64,000 nt of DNA from Eretmocerus hayati. Its lineage: Eukaryota; Arthropoda; Insecta; Hymenoptera; Aphelinidae. The position numbers and the translations under genes are program-made. Below the pieces are notes generated by a model. The model worked only from the letters and a program-made list of their open reading frames with translations. It had not been told where the DNA came from and made no database searches. The stretch covers positions 98,058,501-98,122,500 of the forward strand of contig CM056743.1 in assembly GCA_029851415.1 (NCBI GenBank), in the 5' to 3' direction. The first letter of the stretch is position 1. Every line of letters starts with the position of its first letter. Below are positions 11,701 to 22,165 of this stretch, piece by piece.

Positions 11701-12981
11701 GATTATTTTTGGTGGATCCATTATCACAGATGCTTCATAAAGTAAAATGCAGTGGTAGGAGGCGACAACGCCCAATTTACTAAGTATTTGAATGATCAAT
11801 TTTGACCCTGTCTTTCTGTAAATGTAAACTCCTGCAGCTAGCTGAAGATTCGAGCAGAAACCTTCGGGGCGAATGAGTGAGATCATAGAATGAGCAATGC
11901 TTGCCTTTTTCACTGACGCACCATGATTCTCTTCGTTGCCATCACTTTTGGATGAATATTCTTCTAGAAAAATATGCATAGAATTTGGAACATCTGATTC
12001 GACAGTATCAAGAAATTTATCTGGGGCAGCATACACATCATTTTCATACGCTGTATTTTTTACATCAGTCTGTAAGATCCTGGCAGCCAGAGTCAATACG
12101 GTTTTTTTCTGAAGATCAGAAAGGCATTTCTTGTCGTAATAGTCTGAAAATATATTTGAGGTTTTGTACAGAATGACCGGCTCCCTTCCACGACCTCTAG
12201 AAACGTGAATATCATCTCCATATTTCTTCTTCAATTTCGCGAACAGCGGTTGATTCTGGATAGTATTAGTGCCCATGATTTTTCTTAGGGTGGATAGATG
12301 AAATTCGAAGTCACCACTTGTTTCAATGTGATTGCAAACGGATTGAAATGCCTCGTCCTCAGAATCCTTTTTGAGAGAGAGGTGACCGGGCTGGTGATTA
12401 GCTGGTTGTGGTTTGGTAAAAAGTTTGTCACAATTTACGTGGTATCTTGGTTTCATGTGATTCACTGAGGGTATATTATCGAGTCGTTTGTTAATATTCA
12501 CTCGATTTGCGTGATTTTCATTAGAGACAATATTCATGTATTTCTCCTTACGTTCTTTAGTGCGATCCCGAATTTGACTATGATTTTTGTTCAAGAACTT
12601 TCCACACACAATACAGTTGTTCAAATAATCGAACGAAAATTTAATTACAGGCACTGCTTGTGAAGACTGATTATGAACTGTATCGTCACACAACCGTTTT
12701 GTATTGGAACCTATCGTGATTGGACTATTATGTTCCAAATCATTCTCACGGTCCCGTTTTCTGGTTGCAGATAGAGCTGAGTATTTTTTCCGGCACGATT
12801 CATGAATCGCGATGCACGATTTCGTTTGGAGCTCGTCTTCCCACTTCTCGTGATAACCATCATATCTAGATATACTTTTCGATATGAAAATCTTCGCCCC
12901 TTTCATTCGGACTTCGGCAAAGTCTTGACCATCTTTATCCATTTTCTTGTTACAAATAGTACACATCGTTTGATGATCCAT

Positions 12982-14927
12982 GTTTCCAGATTAGTCCTGC
13001 AAGATATAATTATAATACGAGATGAGATAGGATGCGCTTAAGTACCTTGCGTTGTCAAAAGTGCGTCTCGGACTTTTAAAAGCAGCGGTGGTACGGTCTT
13101 GCGGTGGGGTCGGTATACTGTGAATATTTAATTCGATCAAACATTTTTGAATGGATAGTGGTGTTGAGCCGTGTGTCGAGAACTTTTCTGCAAATTTTGA
13201 ATAAGGTTTCATTGAGACTGGGGCAAAACTGAGTGAGTATAATTCGGGAGAAAATTGGATGGATTTTAAAAACTGACCGTAATCTTCTCTCCTACTGTAC
13301 TCACTCAACTGAGCACCAATCTCAATGAAATTTTTTCTTAAGTTTGAAGAATAATTCCCCACACGAGGCTCTACATCGGTATGCATCCAAAATTGTATGG
13401 ACAAATAGCTTGGAGTAAACCGATTCAACCCGAAATGGCACTAAAAACAGTTGTGAAGTACTTTTAAACTAAACGTGGGTCCAAGAGAGTGATGTACCAA
13501 GCTTGAGAGCCAGAAAGGTTGACGAAACTGTCAGGTACAAATTGAATCACCCATGAAGAGTCTTCATTTCGAGGATATGAAACTCTCAGAGCCACCACGC
13601 CTCAATTTGGGTATAATTTTGTTCAATACTACGGAATACCAGACAAGAAGTGTCTTAGAGCACAGGGGAAAAACCAGGAACAAGTGCAACCTTGAGACTG
13701 ACCCGAACTAAACTAAAATATTTCAGTATCCCAAGAAAGTAGGGTTTCATATTCACGTATCTTACCTTTTGTAAACTTGATTGATCAAAGTTGGCTAAGA
13801 AAGTAGATTGTAAGATAATTTCGAAATCAATCACATACTGCGCGAAGTTCCTTTCAATGTTCAATATGTACAATCAAATCATCAAAGTAGTATTTGAAAT
13901 TGTCTATGACTGGGTGTTTTCCAATTAAAATACCTGAAAGGAATAAAAGAATACATGATTGATCTGTAGCTTGAATGTTCTCAAAAATGATGAGCTAGCT
14001 CGATGGATATAAACGTACTTACATGATCAAATTATTGATCTGATTAACAAGTAGCATTCGAGACATTTGTATCAAATTTCTATTTCATTTGTCACTTGTA
14101 ATTCTCATGTATTCAAAATTTCCTATTTTTCTACATTACACACAGTACTCATTAAAATCCACCATTATATCTGTTTGTCAAATGCAATTCTACATATGTC
14201 GTCCTTATCACAGTTTCATTAGTTATCACAGTCTCATTCCATCAATTGAGGCTAAATTCTAATGTGATTCTTGTGTGATAATCACACAGGAGAATTCATA
14301 GTACGTGTCACTTGGAATTTGATCCAGCAACATTATGGCATGGACCTATCTATTCCCATTTTCATAACTAAAATATAAAGCTAGTTTACTAGCTTTTCAT
14401 ATAAAGCTATGCTATTTATATTCTTGATGGATTGGCACACTCCATGACTGTGACTGGAAGATGACTGATCACTTCCAGGCATATAAAATTTACTTGCATG
14501 TCACAGATGCACATACTCTAGGTGAGAATCTATCACAGCGGGCAATGCTAAGGCTGGTTCACCCCATATCATTAACTACATAATGAATTTGGAAGAAATA
14601 TCAGTCTATAATAAGGCAATCATCAAAGATCTGGAGCGCTCTCTCCATGGAGTTCAATTTCTGGGTTTTTCTCTGGGTTGTTATTTCACTCAATTCGCTG
14701 TGCACTTGAAAATCAATACTAGAGCTCTGAGGTGGAGATTTTATATCTGGTATACTAAACTGCAATGGTTGTACAGATTATCAGATCTCACAATGTAATA
14801 AGTATGAAGAATTGTGGTTATGCGTTATACCTGATAGCTATGACAATACTCAGCGCATTCACCATTCCATACCTCGCTCACATTTCTTGACAGCTATAGA
14901 GTACATTCAACCACTGGGTAAGCTCAC
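12982..14927. other. Upstream region of the transposon gene, no gene supported
   Basis: Contains the presumed promoter and any 5' untranslated exon of the minus-strand transposon gene. A TTGCAG acceptor-like site lies about 20 bp upstream of the ATG on the minus strand, so a leader intron is possible. A 145-codon minus-strand open frame at 12991-13428 has no recognisable domain and I do not call it a gene. Confidence 0.4.
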
Positions 14928-15896
14928 CGAGTCTGATATAATCATATTATTACATGACTCGGCTAATGCAAGCTAATTTTAACCAACAGATTTGTTGATT
15001 AAGTGACATAGATCGATATTGGATTACTCCAATTCGATCTATGTACCTTCGAGGCACCTCGCAATTCGAGTGTCGCAACTTGAAGGATTTTGATGGAATT
15101 TCAAATACATGAAAAATGAGATGAGAAACGAAAAATTTTGATTCTACGCTAGATGTTGGTGCGTTTCGTCTTTCCTCTCCGGATCAGACTCTTCAGGGGG
15201 GCTGAAGAGATCCGAGTAGAGGTTGGCCCCCGACGTCACCTAGCCAAAGTGGCTTGATGGTCATGATTTTGATCGGGTTTATATGTTACACGAGGGCTTT
15301 TGCAGCCACTCGCGAGAAACGTTTTCATCTCGGTTGTGTATTCGCCGACAACCGGTGACAATTAGAATGAATTTTTGTCTCGATCGATCTGAACGATCGA
15401 GACTTTATCGCTCGCGGGAATTTCAAATCATATTATTACATGACTCGGCTAATGCAAGCTAATTTTAACCAACGGATTTGTTGATTAAGTGACATAGATC
15501 GATATTGGATTACTCCAATTCGATCTATGTCGGGGGCCAACCTCTACTCGGATCTCTTCAGCCCCCCTGAACAGTCTGATCCGGAGAGGAAAGACGAAAC
15601 GCACCAACATCTAGCGTAGAATCAAAATTTTTCGTTTCTCATCTCATTTTTCATGTATTTAAAATTCCATCAAAATCCTTCAAGTTGCGACACTCGAATT
15701 GCGAGGTGCCTCGAAGGTACATAGATCGAATTGGAGTAATCCAATATCGATCTATGTCACTTAATCAACAAATCCGTTGTTTAAAATTAGCTTGCATTAG
15801 CCGAGTCATGTAATAATATGATTTGAAATTCCCGCGAGCGATAAAGTCTCGATCGTTCATATCGATCGAGACAAAAATTCATTCGAGTCTGATATA
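14928..15896. mobile_element. Nested fold-back element flanked by 13-bp direct repeats
   Basis: CGAGTCTGATATA occurs at 14928-14940 and again at 15884-15896, bracketing a 943-bp insert (14941-15883). Inside, a block starting atcatattattacatgactc appears at 14941 and 15429 in direct orientation and again inverted ending near 15822. A second block (ttcgaggcacctcgcaattc...ggttggcccccgac, ~15048-15233) is inverted at ~15531-15717. Each copy of the first block contains a hairpin, acatagatcg...cgatctatgt (15006-15044, 15492-15530, 15719-15757). No coding capacity. The 13-bp flank could be a target duplication, but so long a duplication is unusual, so a rearrangement is also possible. Confidence 0.6.
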
Positions 15897-16729
15897 GTTT
15901 TCCAAACATATACTCCAGTGTGTAGACAGAGATTGGAGATAACAACCCAACCCTGTATGCATTTGTAAGCATATAATACAGCCACAAGGATGGTTATCCA
16001 TATTAGATCCTGTTGCCCGTATCGCTTGAACGCTTCCATATGAGTGCATTCTTGTCAATCAGTGTAGTTCCCACACTTCCTGATAAGAGATGAGTTACTT
16101 GGCTAGGTCTTCTGCCAAGAAATGCTGTAGGCGAAAGCTGAGTTTGCTGTTGACAATGGAGTACAAGGTTGTGATCGGTGGAAATCTTAGAACAATGAAT
16201 TTGAAATTCATAGAATATAAACTTGAAGTTTATCTCTTCTGTTCAGATAGACCTCATGAATTCATGGGGAAGAAGGCAGCTCTGGAGAGTTTGAGAAAGA
16301 GAATGTGATCTCAGGTTGACGTCAAACAAAAATGACTCATGGAAAGCTTCAACTGCTTAGATACTTATATAGAAATTACAGGGCCTAGAAATTTATCGAT
16401 AGCTCATGTTTGCCTCTAAATTCACTTACCTTATCAAATTGACTATGTGATATTCCAAGATAATAATTTCACCAGAACCATTTTCAGAAATAACTTTCGG
16501 ATTGAGGATAACCCTTCACGACAACAATCCTATCACAAAAAAACCTGAACTCAAAACATTCACAGTCTCAGGTGGTGTGAAAAAACTGCTCAGGTTGTAA
16601 TAATTCAACAGGATTTACACATTCACTTCCTCAGGGCGTAATGACGGCTTCGGAGGCTATTCAACTAAATTTCTATTGTTTCTCAGGGTGAAGATAAATT
16701 CTCAGAGGGAACTATAAAGTTATAAATTG
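15897..16729. other. Gene-free interior of the 12.9 kb transposon, right side
   Basis: AT-rich sequence before the right TIR. A 72-codon frame at 16090-16308 has no recognisable motif. Nothing else is seen. Confidence 0.4.
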
Positions 16730-17293
16730 GATAAAGAGTCGACAACCGATGCAGTATAAAAAAAAACGAGTTGACGAAGCACGCCCAGCTGGATTATGAG
16801 CGATGACGAGCGATCAAGCGACGCTCAGTTGTGGTTAGGTTATACACAAGTATATCTATATATTAGACTGTATGCGCAAAGCATCATTCGCATGCAGGTC
16901 CATGTGGGAGCCGAGGGGAAGCGAGTTAGGGGAGAAGGCGGGGTGGGCCGGGGGCTTCGCGTGACGTCACGGTTCAGCTGATTACTGATTTTAGTTGGGA
17001 AATTCTCAATCGAGATAGATCTCGTGAGCTGCTCATCATGAGCCATCCAACTCAAACCCATCCCTAATGTAAAAAAATCCGCTTTTTCGAATGGATTTTC
17101 TAGTTTTTCGCTAGCTATTACCGTTTCGGAGATATTGGCCGGGAAAGTTTTGTAACGTGATTTTCACCATGACCCCGGCTTTTCCGAGCGCTGCATTTTT
17201 GTCAGAATGATATGCAGCGTATGAGGAAACATATATTCAAAATGCAGCGAGTCACCTCAAAAATGCTATTTCACGGCTAGATTGACTGGCCTA
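16730..17293 (-). repeat. Right terminal inverted repeat of the 12.9 kb transposon
   Basis: Reverse complement of 4394-~4960. It ends ...ggctagattgactggccta at 17293 and is followed by the second TTC. Confidence 0.85.
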
Positions 17294-17539
17294 TTCCGTG
17301 TCACGGCTTTTTGTCTCCGCTTTCTGACGAAACTAAGCTCTCGTCTCTGCGATAATACTAGGGAGGAGACGGATTTTTGCAGCTGAAATTCATTGATTCC
17401 ATGGTGATCTCCGAGGCTTCATTGAGGAAAAATGCTGAATTGTCATGGGTATACAGAGAGCAAAGAAAAAGTTCAGGTGATAGTTTCAGGTTACCAGAAG
17501 GCTGTAAGGAACTTAAGGACTCCAACCTATTGAAACTGA
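17294..17539 (+). pseudogene. BEL/Pao pol, middle fragment
   Basis: Resumes the BEL/Pao pol after the 12.9 kb insertion. Starting from the second TTC, a frame reads FRVTAFCLRF, a motif typical of the linker between RNase H and integrase in BEL/Pao pol. Another frame continues ISEASLRKNAELSW...YREQ and LKDSNLLKL up to the next insertion at 17540. At least one stop and one frame change occur in this short stretch. Confidence 0.7.
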
Positions 17540-17868
17540 CAAGGGAGGACCACGGGGTCCGGGTCGCCAATCATCCCCAAATTTTCTTCACAGTTTGGTA
17601 CTGTCTGGAATATGAAGAATCTCGAGTCACTCCGTCAAATAGACCTCCTGTCCAGAGCTACTAGCGAAAAGGTTAACATTAACAGTATATCTATATAAAC
17701 CACTCCTTGACATGGGCCTATATGAGCAATGCTAATCACAGTGGCTGTATCTTTGGGCAGGAGGCCCATTTGACGGAGTTACTCTGGATTCTCAATCTTC
17801 TCGATGATAGAAAACTGTAGAAAAATCTTGGGCGAGATTGGTGACCCGGACCCCGTGGTTCCCCCTTG
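17540..17868. mobile_element. 329-bp MITE with CAAGGG termini and TGA duplication
   Basis: Left end CAAGGGAGGACCACGGGGTC matches the reverse complement of the right end (CAAGGGGGAACCACGGGGTC) for about 40 bp. TGA precedes it (17537-17539) and TGA follows it (17869-17871). The BEL/Pao pol sequence is continuous across the empty site. No coding capacity; a non-autonomous cut-and-paste element of undetermined superfamily. Confidence 0.75.
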
Positions 17869-17871
17869 TGA

Positions 17872-19050
17872 GATCATTTTTCGATCAAGGACTCCTCAGA
17901 GTGGGAGGCAGACTTCGTAATGCTTTGTTGGACTATTCTGCCAAATATCCACTAATCCTGCCCTGCAGGAGCCCATTGACGGATCTACTTGTGAGACAAG
18001 CTCACTTGGAGACTCTACACGGTGGTACGCAGCTCACGTTAGCCAGCCTCAGGAACCAAAACTGGATTATCCAAGGTCGACAATCGGTGAAAGTTCTGAT
18101 CAACAAATGCACGGTATGTCTGCGATATTCAGCAAGAATGTCAATTCAATTGATGGGAGACCTTCCCAAGGTTAGAGTCACACCTGTTTATCCTTCCGAG
18201 TACTCGGGAGTGGACTTTGCAGGTCCTTTCAAAGTACGCTTGTCCAAAAGCCGTGGCCGGGGCACGATGAAAGGTCATGGTTGCATTTTCATGAACGGAA
18301 GACTATCCTAGCGGGGCGTTCATGGCTGCGTTCGAGCGCTTCATTGCAAGACGTGGTCACTGCAGCAAATTGGAATGCGACAATGGCTCGAATTTCGTTG
18401 GGGCAGATGCTGAACTGCAACGTTGCTGTGATGGAGCTCCAGCAGAATTCAAAGACATCGCCACGAAGATGAGCAATATAGAGACTGAGTTCAGGTTCAA
18501 TCCACCTGCTGCAACGCACTTCGGAGGGATTTGGGAGGCTGCAGTCAAATCAACCAACATCACTTGAAAAGGATAGTTGGTGACCATATCCTTACCTCTG
18601 TAGGAATGTCTACCTTGCTGTCTAAAATTGAAGCATACCTGAATTCGAGACCTATTGCTCCTTCGAAAGATGATCCATTTAAGTTATCTGTGCTGACTCC
18701 TGCATATTTTCTAATACACAGACCGTCATCCATCATTCCAGAGCCAACAGTACCGTCAGGGCCGATTTCAGTCAACAAAAGATGAAGGTGGATGACTTGA
18801 ATGATTCAGGAGTTTTGGAAATCATGGTCTTGTGAATATCTGCCAGCCCTGCAAGAGATGCATAAGTGGTCGAGGCCTACTAGGGCCTACCGATTGGGCG
18901 ATGTTGTCTTGTTGCGCGACGATTGCAGACCTCCGGCTGCCTGGCCTTTAGCTGTAGAACATCAATATTTCCTGAGGATGATGACAGAATTCGAGTCGTG
19001 GAAGTCCGCACTGCTACTTCAACATTCCGACGACCAATTGGGGTCTCGCA
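17872..19050 (+). pseudogene. BEL/Pao pol, integrase and C-terminal domain (broken)
   Basis: The frame at 17875-18311 opens with GLLRVGGRL, the standard start of the BEL/Pao integrase region. A zinc-binding H-H-C-C pattern follows (HLETLHGG ... CTVCLRYS), then the first core Asp in SGVDFAGPF (~18205). After a frameshift near 18310 the core continues with ECDNGSNFVGA (second Asp, ~18375) and HFGGIWEAAVK (catalytic Glu, ~18530). Further frame changes lead to LLSKIEAYLNSRP (~18615-18650) and the C-terminal VVLLRDDCRPPAAWPL domain near 18910. Integrase would insert the cDNA in a live element. Multiple breaks make this copy inactive. Confidence 0.82.
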
Positions 19051-19069
19051 TTTTTTTTGACCCCCTCAA

Positions 19070-19455
19070 AAAACGTTTGGCAAATTCGATGCAATCGAGA
19101 CAAGTATTGTGCAGTTAGAAAAAATATTGCCGAAAATTTCATTGATCTTGCGTGGATAATTCGAAAGTCTACGATTGTATCTCTGTGACGCGACACGGTG
19201 CAAGTTGTCCTGGAGTTAAACTTTTTGCGCAAGATGAAAAAAAATTTCGGTAATTCTTCTTCCAATGGCACAATACTTGTCTTGATTTGCTCGAATCTGC
19301 CGAACCTCATATTGTTTGTTTCCTCCCTTTTGGAACATTGTTTAGAATAGTAGCAGTCGATGACTGTATCCCTGTGACGTCACATGGTGCATGTCGTCCT
19401 GACGTTAAACGACTTGCGCAAGATGAAAGAAATTTTTGCGAATTTCTCTTCCAAT
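19070..19455. repeat. Diverged tandem duplication, ~187-bp unit
   Basis: Unit 1 contains tgtatctctgtgacgcgaca (~19177) and ttgcgcaagatgaaaaaa (~19225). Unit 2 contains tgtatccctgtgacgtcaca (~19364) and ttgcgcaagatgaaagaa (~19413). The spacing is about 187 bp. It lies directly downstream of the BEL/Pao coding end and could be LTR or 3' UTR sequence of that element. Confidence 0.6.
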
Positions 19456-21026
19456 CGCCCAATACTTTCAATTCGCTTGAATTTGCCATAACTTCCCTTG
19501 AGGGGATCAGAGAAATGCAAGATCCCAATTATCAAGCTTGTGTTGCTTGTTCCAGCATCATCAGAAGAAGAGAGTGATGAGAATGAAGTTCTCTTGTATC
19601 GGACAATTAGTGATTCAGTTCAAGATCGAAGTTTCCGAGTCTGCGGTGATCTCGAATTATTTTCCGAGTCGTAGGGGTGTCTTGTCAATTTAAAAGCACT
19701 AAGTTAGTGACGCACGTGTTTGCAAGCACGATACGAAATTTAGAATCGATTGCGCGGTCACCAAGGACGTTCATATCTTGAGGGAATGAACGTTCCTCCT
19801 TTTGGGATTATTCCCCGGACGGCCGGGACTTAGAATACTTATCAATACTGATAGTGTTGTGATGTTTCTGCTAAAACTCTGGCTCCATCCTTCTAGTTAT
19901 TCCTTGATTATTTCTAGCAATTCAAGTTGATTGATGATTCTTTTGAAGGTTCGGCTAAATCCTTCTCTTGTCAATAGTGTTTGAATTCCGGTTTGTTGAT
20001 GGACTTTAATCGCTTCATCCCGATTTTTTGGTCTCCTCCTCGATTTTTACTTCGCAGGAAAAAACGGGCTTTCATTGAACCTTTGTGGATATTTCTTGTG
20101 ATGAATATCCTGCAATGTACATATTCATTATCGATCAATTGACAGCCGTACGACCTCTCATTGATTTTTGTTCTTTAGTTGAAAATTCAATCATTTAGGA
20201 CACCTATCATGAATTTTACTCTCTTTCGTGCAGAATAGCTCTCGAGCCTACTGCTCTCCATTAGTAACTCCAATTTCGGCAGTACATCCTTGAATTCTAT
20301 TCATTTCGGTTCGAGTCCTCTTGGTGAATTATGATGAACAATAAAATTACTTAAGGTATCGATTTTTTGAAGAGTAATGAATCGAGGTGGGTGGTATGTT
20401 CAGTTTCATATCAATTTATCATATTCAATTCAAATTCTGGCGCGCTCCCGCCATTTCGCGCTCGCGCTCCAGCGCTGCGCCGTCGTTCTCGGTCAATCAT
20501 TCAGAGCCGTTATATCAATATTCTTCATGCCCGAATGTCTAGACCGATGAATCGTGACCCAAAATTTCTTCTCAGATGAGGTTCCCCCGGCTATTATACA
20601 TATTGTTCTCTGTAGGGTGCAGTGTTACTCAAGGATAATCCTCTGAGTTTCACATTCAGAATGCTGACATCGAAGAATTGGATTCTCATTTTGCGTGGCT
20701 GACTGCGTTCTTTGGCCGCGCAAAAAAATTTAACATCGGCTAAAGAGCTCACCTGTTGAGGCTCAGATGACTCGTTTGAATGTAGCATGAACTGTTGGCT
20801 GGAATTCATTCGTCTCCAATGCTCGGCCGGGAGTGACCCTCAATACGGCAATCAGAGATTTCCTTGACTCTCGACGGCTTCCAATTGAAAAAATATACTC
20901 GGTGCATTGAATATGATTCTATGATCACACGGACTAACATAATAGGATGGATTTTGACTAGTTGGACGTTTCAAATTTGAGAGTTTTAACCACAGATAAT
21001 GTGTCATCCTACTGGTAATTGATTAT
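19456..21026. other. Non-coding stretch before the 25.8 kb LTR element
   Basis: No gene can be supported. Short open frames (for example 20367-20579) have no recognisable domains. It may hold the 3' LTR of the BEL/Pao element and unique genomic sequence, but I found no matching repeat within the window. Confidence 0.4.
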
Positions 21027-21030
21027 CAAC
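21027..21030. repeat. CAAC target duplication, 5' side
   Basis: Directly precedes the 5' LTR; the partner is at 46845-46848. A 4-bp duplication suits Gypsy-class integration. Confidence 0.7.
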
Positions 21031-21515
21031 TGTTACGGGACTAGGTCGGTAACGATTCATCGACCGGTATAGGATGTGCAGGCTTCAGGTACGTCATGAG
21101 TGACCTCAAGCGAGAGGCGGACATTGGCCTCGAGCTGACTCACGTACGCCCGCACTCGACTCACGAGGCATCAGCATAAAAGCAAGAGAGGATATGGATT
21201 GCAGCAGAATATAAATACGGAACGAAGGCCTGAACAGGGGCTTCTAGAGTCTCAGTCGATTACGAATCGTTGATCGGACCGCATCGAGGTAAACGCATTT
21301 AAGACGGGTATTCGCAGCCAGTGCTGGCCTCGTCGTATCGTAGAATCAGTAGAGTCACGAGTTATAGTCTCTCTCGGGATTGTATTATTTATTGAATAAA
21401 CACCGATTGCATTCTACCACTTGTCTTCTGGATCATTGACCGAACCTTTACACAACCTCCAGCTGCGTCCAGGAGCTCAGCGGAGAACGGATTGAAGGAC
21501 CCTTAACACGTAACA
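21031..21515 (+). repeat. 5' LTR, 485 bp
   Basis: Runs from TGTTACGGGACTAGG to CCTTAACACGTAACA. It contains TATAAATA near 21208 (in gcagaatataaatacgg), which could be the U3 TATA box. It also holds aataaa (in ttattgaataaacaccg) near 21395, a likely polyadenylation signal. It matches 46360-46844 along its full length. Confidence 0.92.
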
Positions 21516-21519
21516 AATC

Positions 21520-21539
21520 TGGTGCATCGGCCGGGAATC
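21520..21539 (+). promoter_or_regulatory. Primer binding site, tRNA-Gly type
   Basis: TGGTGCATCGGCCGGGAATC starts 4 bp after the 5' LTR. Its reverse complement ends in CCA and matches the 3' end expected for a eukaryotic tRNA-Gly (GCC), which would prime minus-strand synthesis. Confidence 0.75.
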
Positions 21540-21682
21540 CGTTGTGAAGGTTACGAAGAATTTAAACGCGTCATCCGTGCCGCGTTTTCCCACTGAACCA
21601 CCACCAACAAAATCATCAATAACAGTAAGGAAGAAGGAAGGATGTCAATGCAGATCTGCTTCACCATCATCTTTGCAGCCTC

Positions 21683-21691
21683 AGGGTAAGT
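21683..21691 (+). promoter_or_regulatory. Candidate leader splice donor
   Basis: AGG/GTAAGT in the untranslated leader between the 5' LTR and gag, close to the donor consensus. Envelope genes of insect errantivirus-like elements are usually expressed from a spliced RNA. This site, paired with the acceptor near 43919, is a plausible donor. Inferred only from sequence. Confidence 0.4.
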
Positions 21692-22165
21692 CAATTCGGT
21701 TCTGCCCTTTCATATATATCCCTCGTGGGGAGAGTCGCGAGGCAAAGGACTATAGAAGATAACTGATTCGTTCGATCTTACAACATATACGGCTAGTAAT
21801 TTCTATACTATAGCCACCCTATACTCTAGAACGCCATAGATATACGATAAATTTCATCTAAATAGCAGGACGCGTGGTTATTGCATGCTGACCGCATCTG
21901 ATTGACTCATTCCCGTATGCAAATCATATACCCCAGTTCACACCTTACGACATTCCGGGCATAGTGAGATTTAAAAGGTCGCGATTATCTTAGAACACCG
22001 TATCTATGTTGAGCAACGCTCGCTTGCGAGCCAAATAAAGACATCATTGACCATCTAGAACTGATCAACCAACTATCTTCTTACTCGCGATTGTGCATTC
22101 TCGGTCTAGCGCGTCAGAAATTAGCCACTGTGCAACTAAAACATCTCTTATCGGGAACTAGTAGA

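Larger units (their letters stand above)
7066..12981 (-). pseudogene. Transposon-encoded protein with zinc modules, XPG/FEN1-like nuclease region and Cys-rich tail (one in-frame stop)
   Basis: Two exons are supported. Exon 1 runs 12981-8782 and ends at a consensus donor (GTAAGT, first base 8781). Exon 2 runs 7305-7066 after a pyrimidine-rich acceptor (ctgattctag). Both junctions are phase 0. The ATG at 12981 opens a 748-codon frame with two Cys-x2-Cys...His-x3-Cys modules (C7, C10, H60, C63; C123, C126, H181, C184) and a DNTDHN motif near residue 438. A single TAG at 10737-10735 follows, after which the same frame stays open to the donor. The second half has FDG (~9661), SEDADTL (~9450), GTDIDLVILL (~9370) and AGCDTT (~9200), the order of acidic motifs in XPG/FEN1-type nucleases. 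Exon 2 encodes a Cys-rich CXC-like stretch (CSCKKAGLPC) and an acidic end. I infer a transposase or accessory nuclease of the enclosing element. The TAG could be a nonsense change or read through. Confidence 0.72.
4394..17293. mobile_element. 12.9 kb DNA transposon with ~560-bp TIRs, probable Academ superfamily
   Basis: Both ends start TAGGCCAGTCAATCTAGCC in inverted orientation, and the inverted match continues about 560 bp inward (4394-~4960 and ~16730-17293). TTC precedes the left end and TTC follows the right end. Removing the element plus one TTC brings the BEL/Pao pol reading frame back in register across the junction, so the insertion is exact and recent relative to the host element. 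The only large gene inside (7066-12981, minus) encodes zinc modules, an XPG/FEN1-like nuclease region and a Cys-rich tail. From family knowledge, Academ elements have 3-4-bp target duplications and an XPG-like nuclease, which fits. The assignment is by recall and not by search. Confidence 0.75.
505..19050 (+). mobile_element. Decayed BEL/Pao LTR retrotransposon, split by nested insertions
   Basis: Coding fragments occur in BEL/Pao order on the + strand: gag (505-1740), CCHC-type knuckles (1702-1887), protease and RT (about 2300-4390), RNase H, then integrase and the C-terminal domain (17294-19050). The reading frame is broken many times, so the copy is dead. Three later insertions sit inside it (625-900, 4394-17293, 17540-17868). 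The last two can be mapped to the base because they are flanked by exact 3-bp duplications and the pol reading frame runs across each empty site. I could not find a convincing LTR pair, so the outer limits are coding limits only. The oldest recognisable layer in this part of the window. Confidence 0.8.

Noticed and set aside
12991..13428. A 145-residue minus-strand frame just upstream of the transposon gene
   Set aside because: No domain, and it could not be joined to the downstream gene through a clear splice pair, so it is noted only as part of the upstream region.
21544..21762. Open frame in the leader of the 25.8 kb element
   Set aside because: It lies between the primer site and gag, overlaps the candidate splice donor and has no domain.
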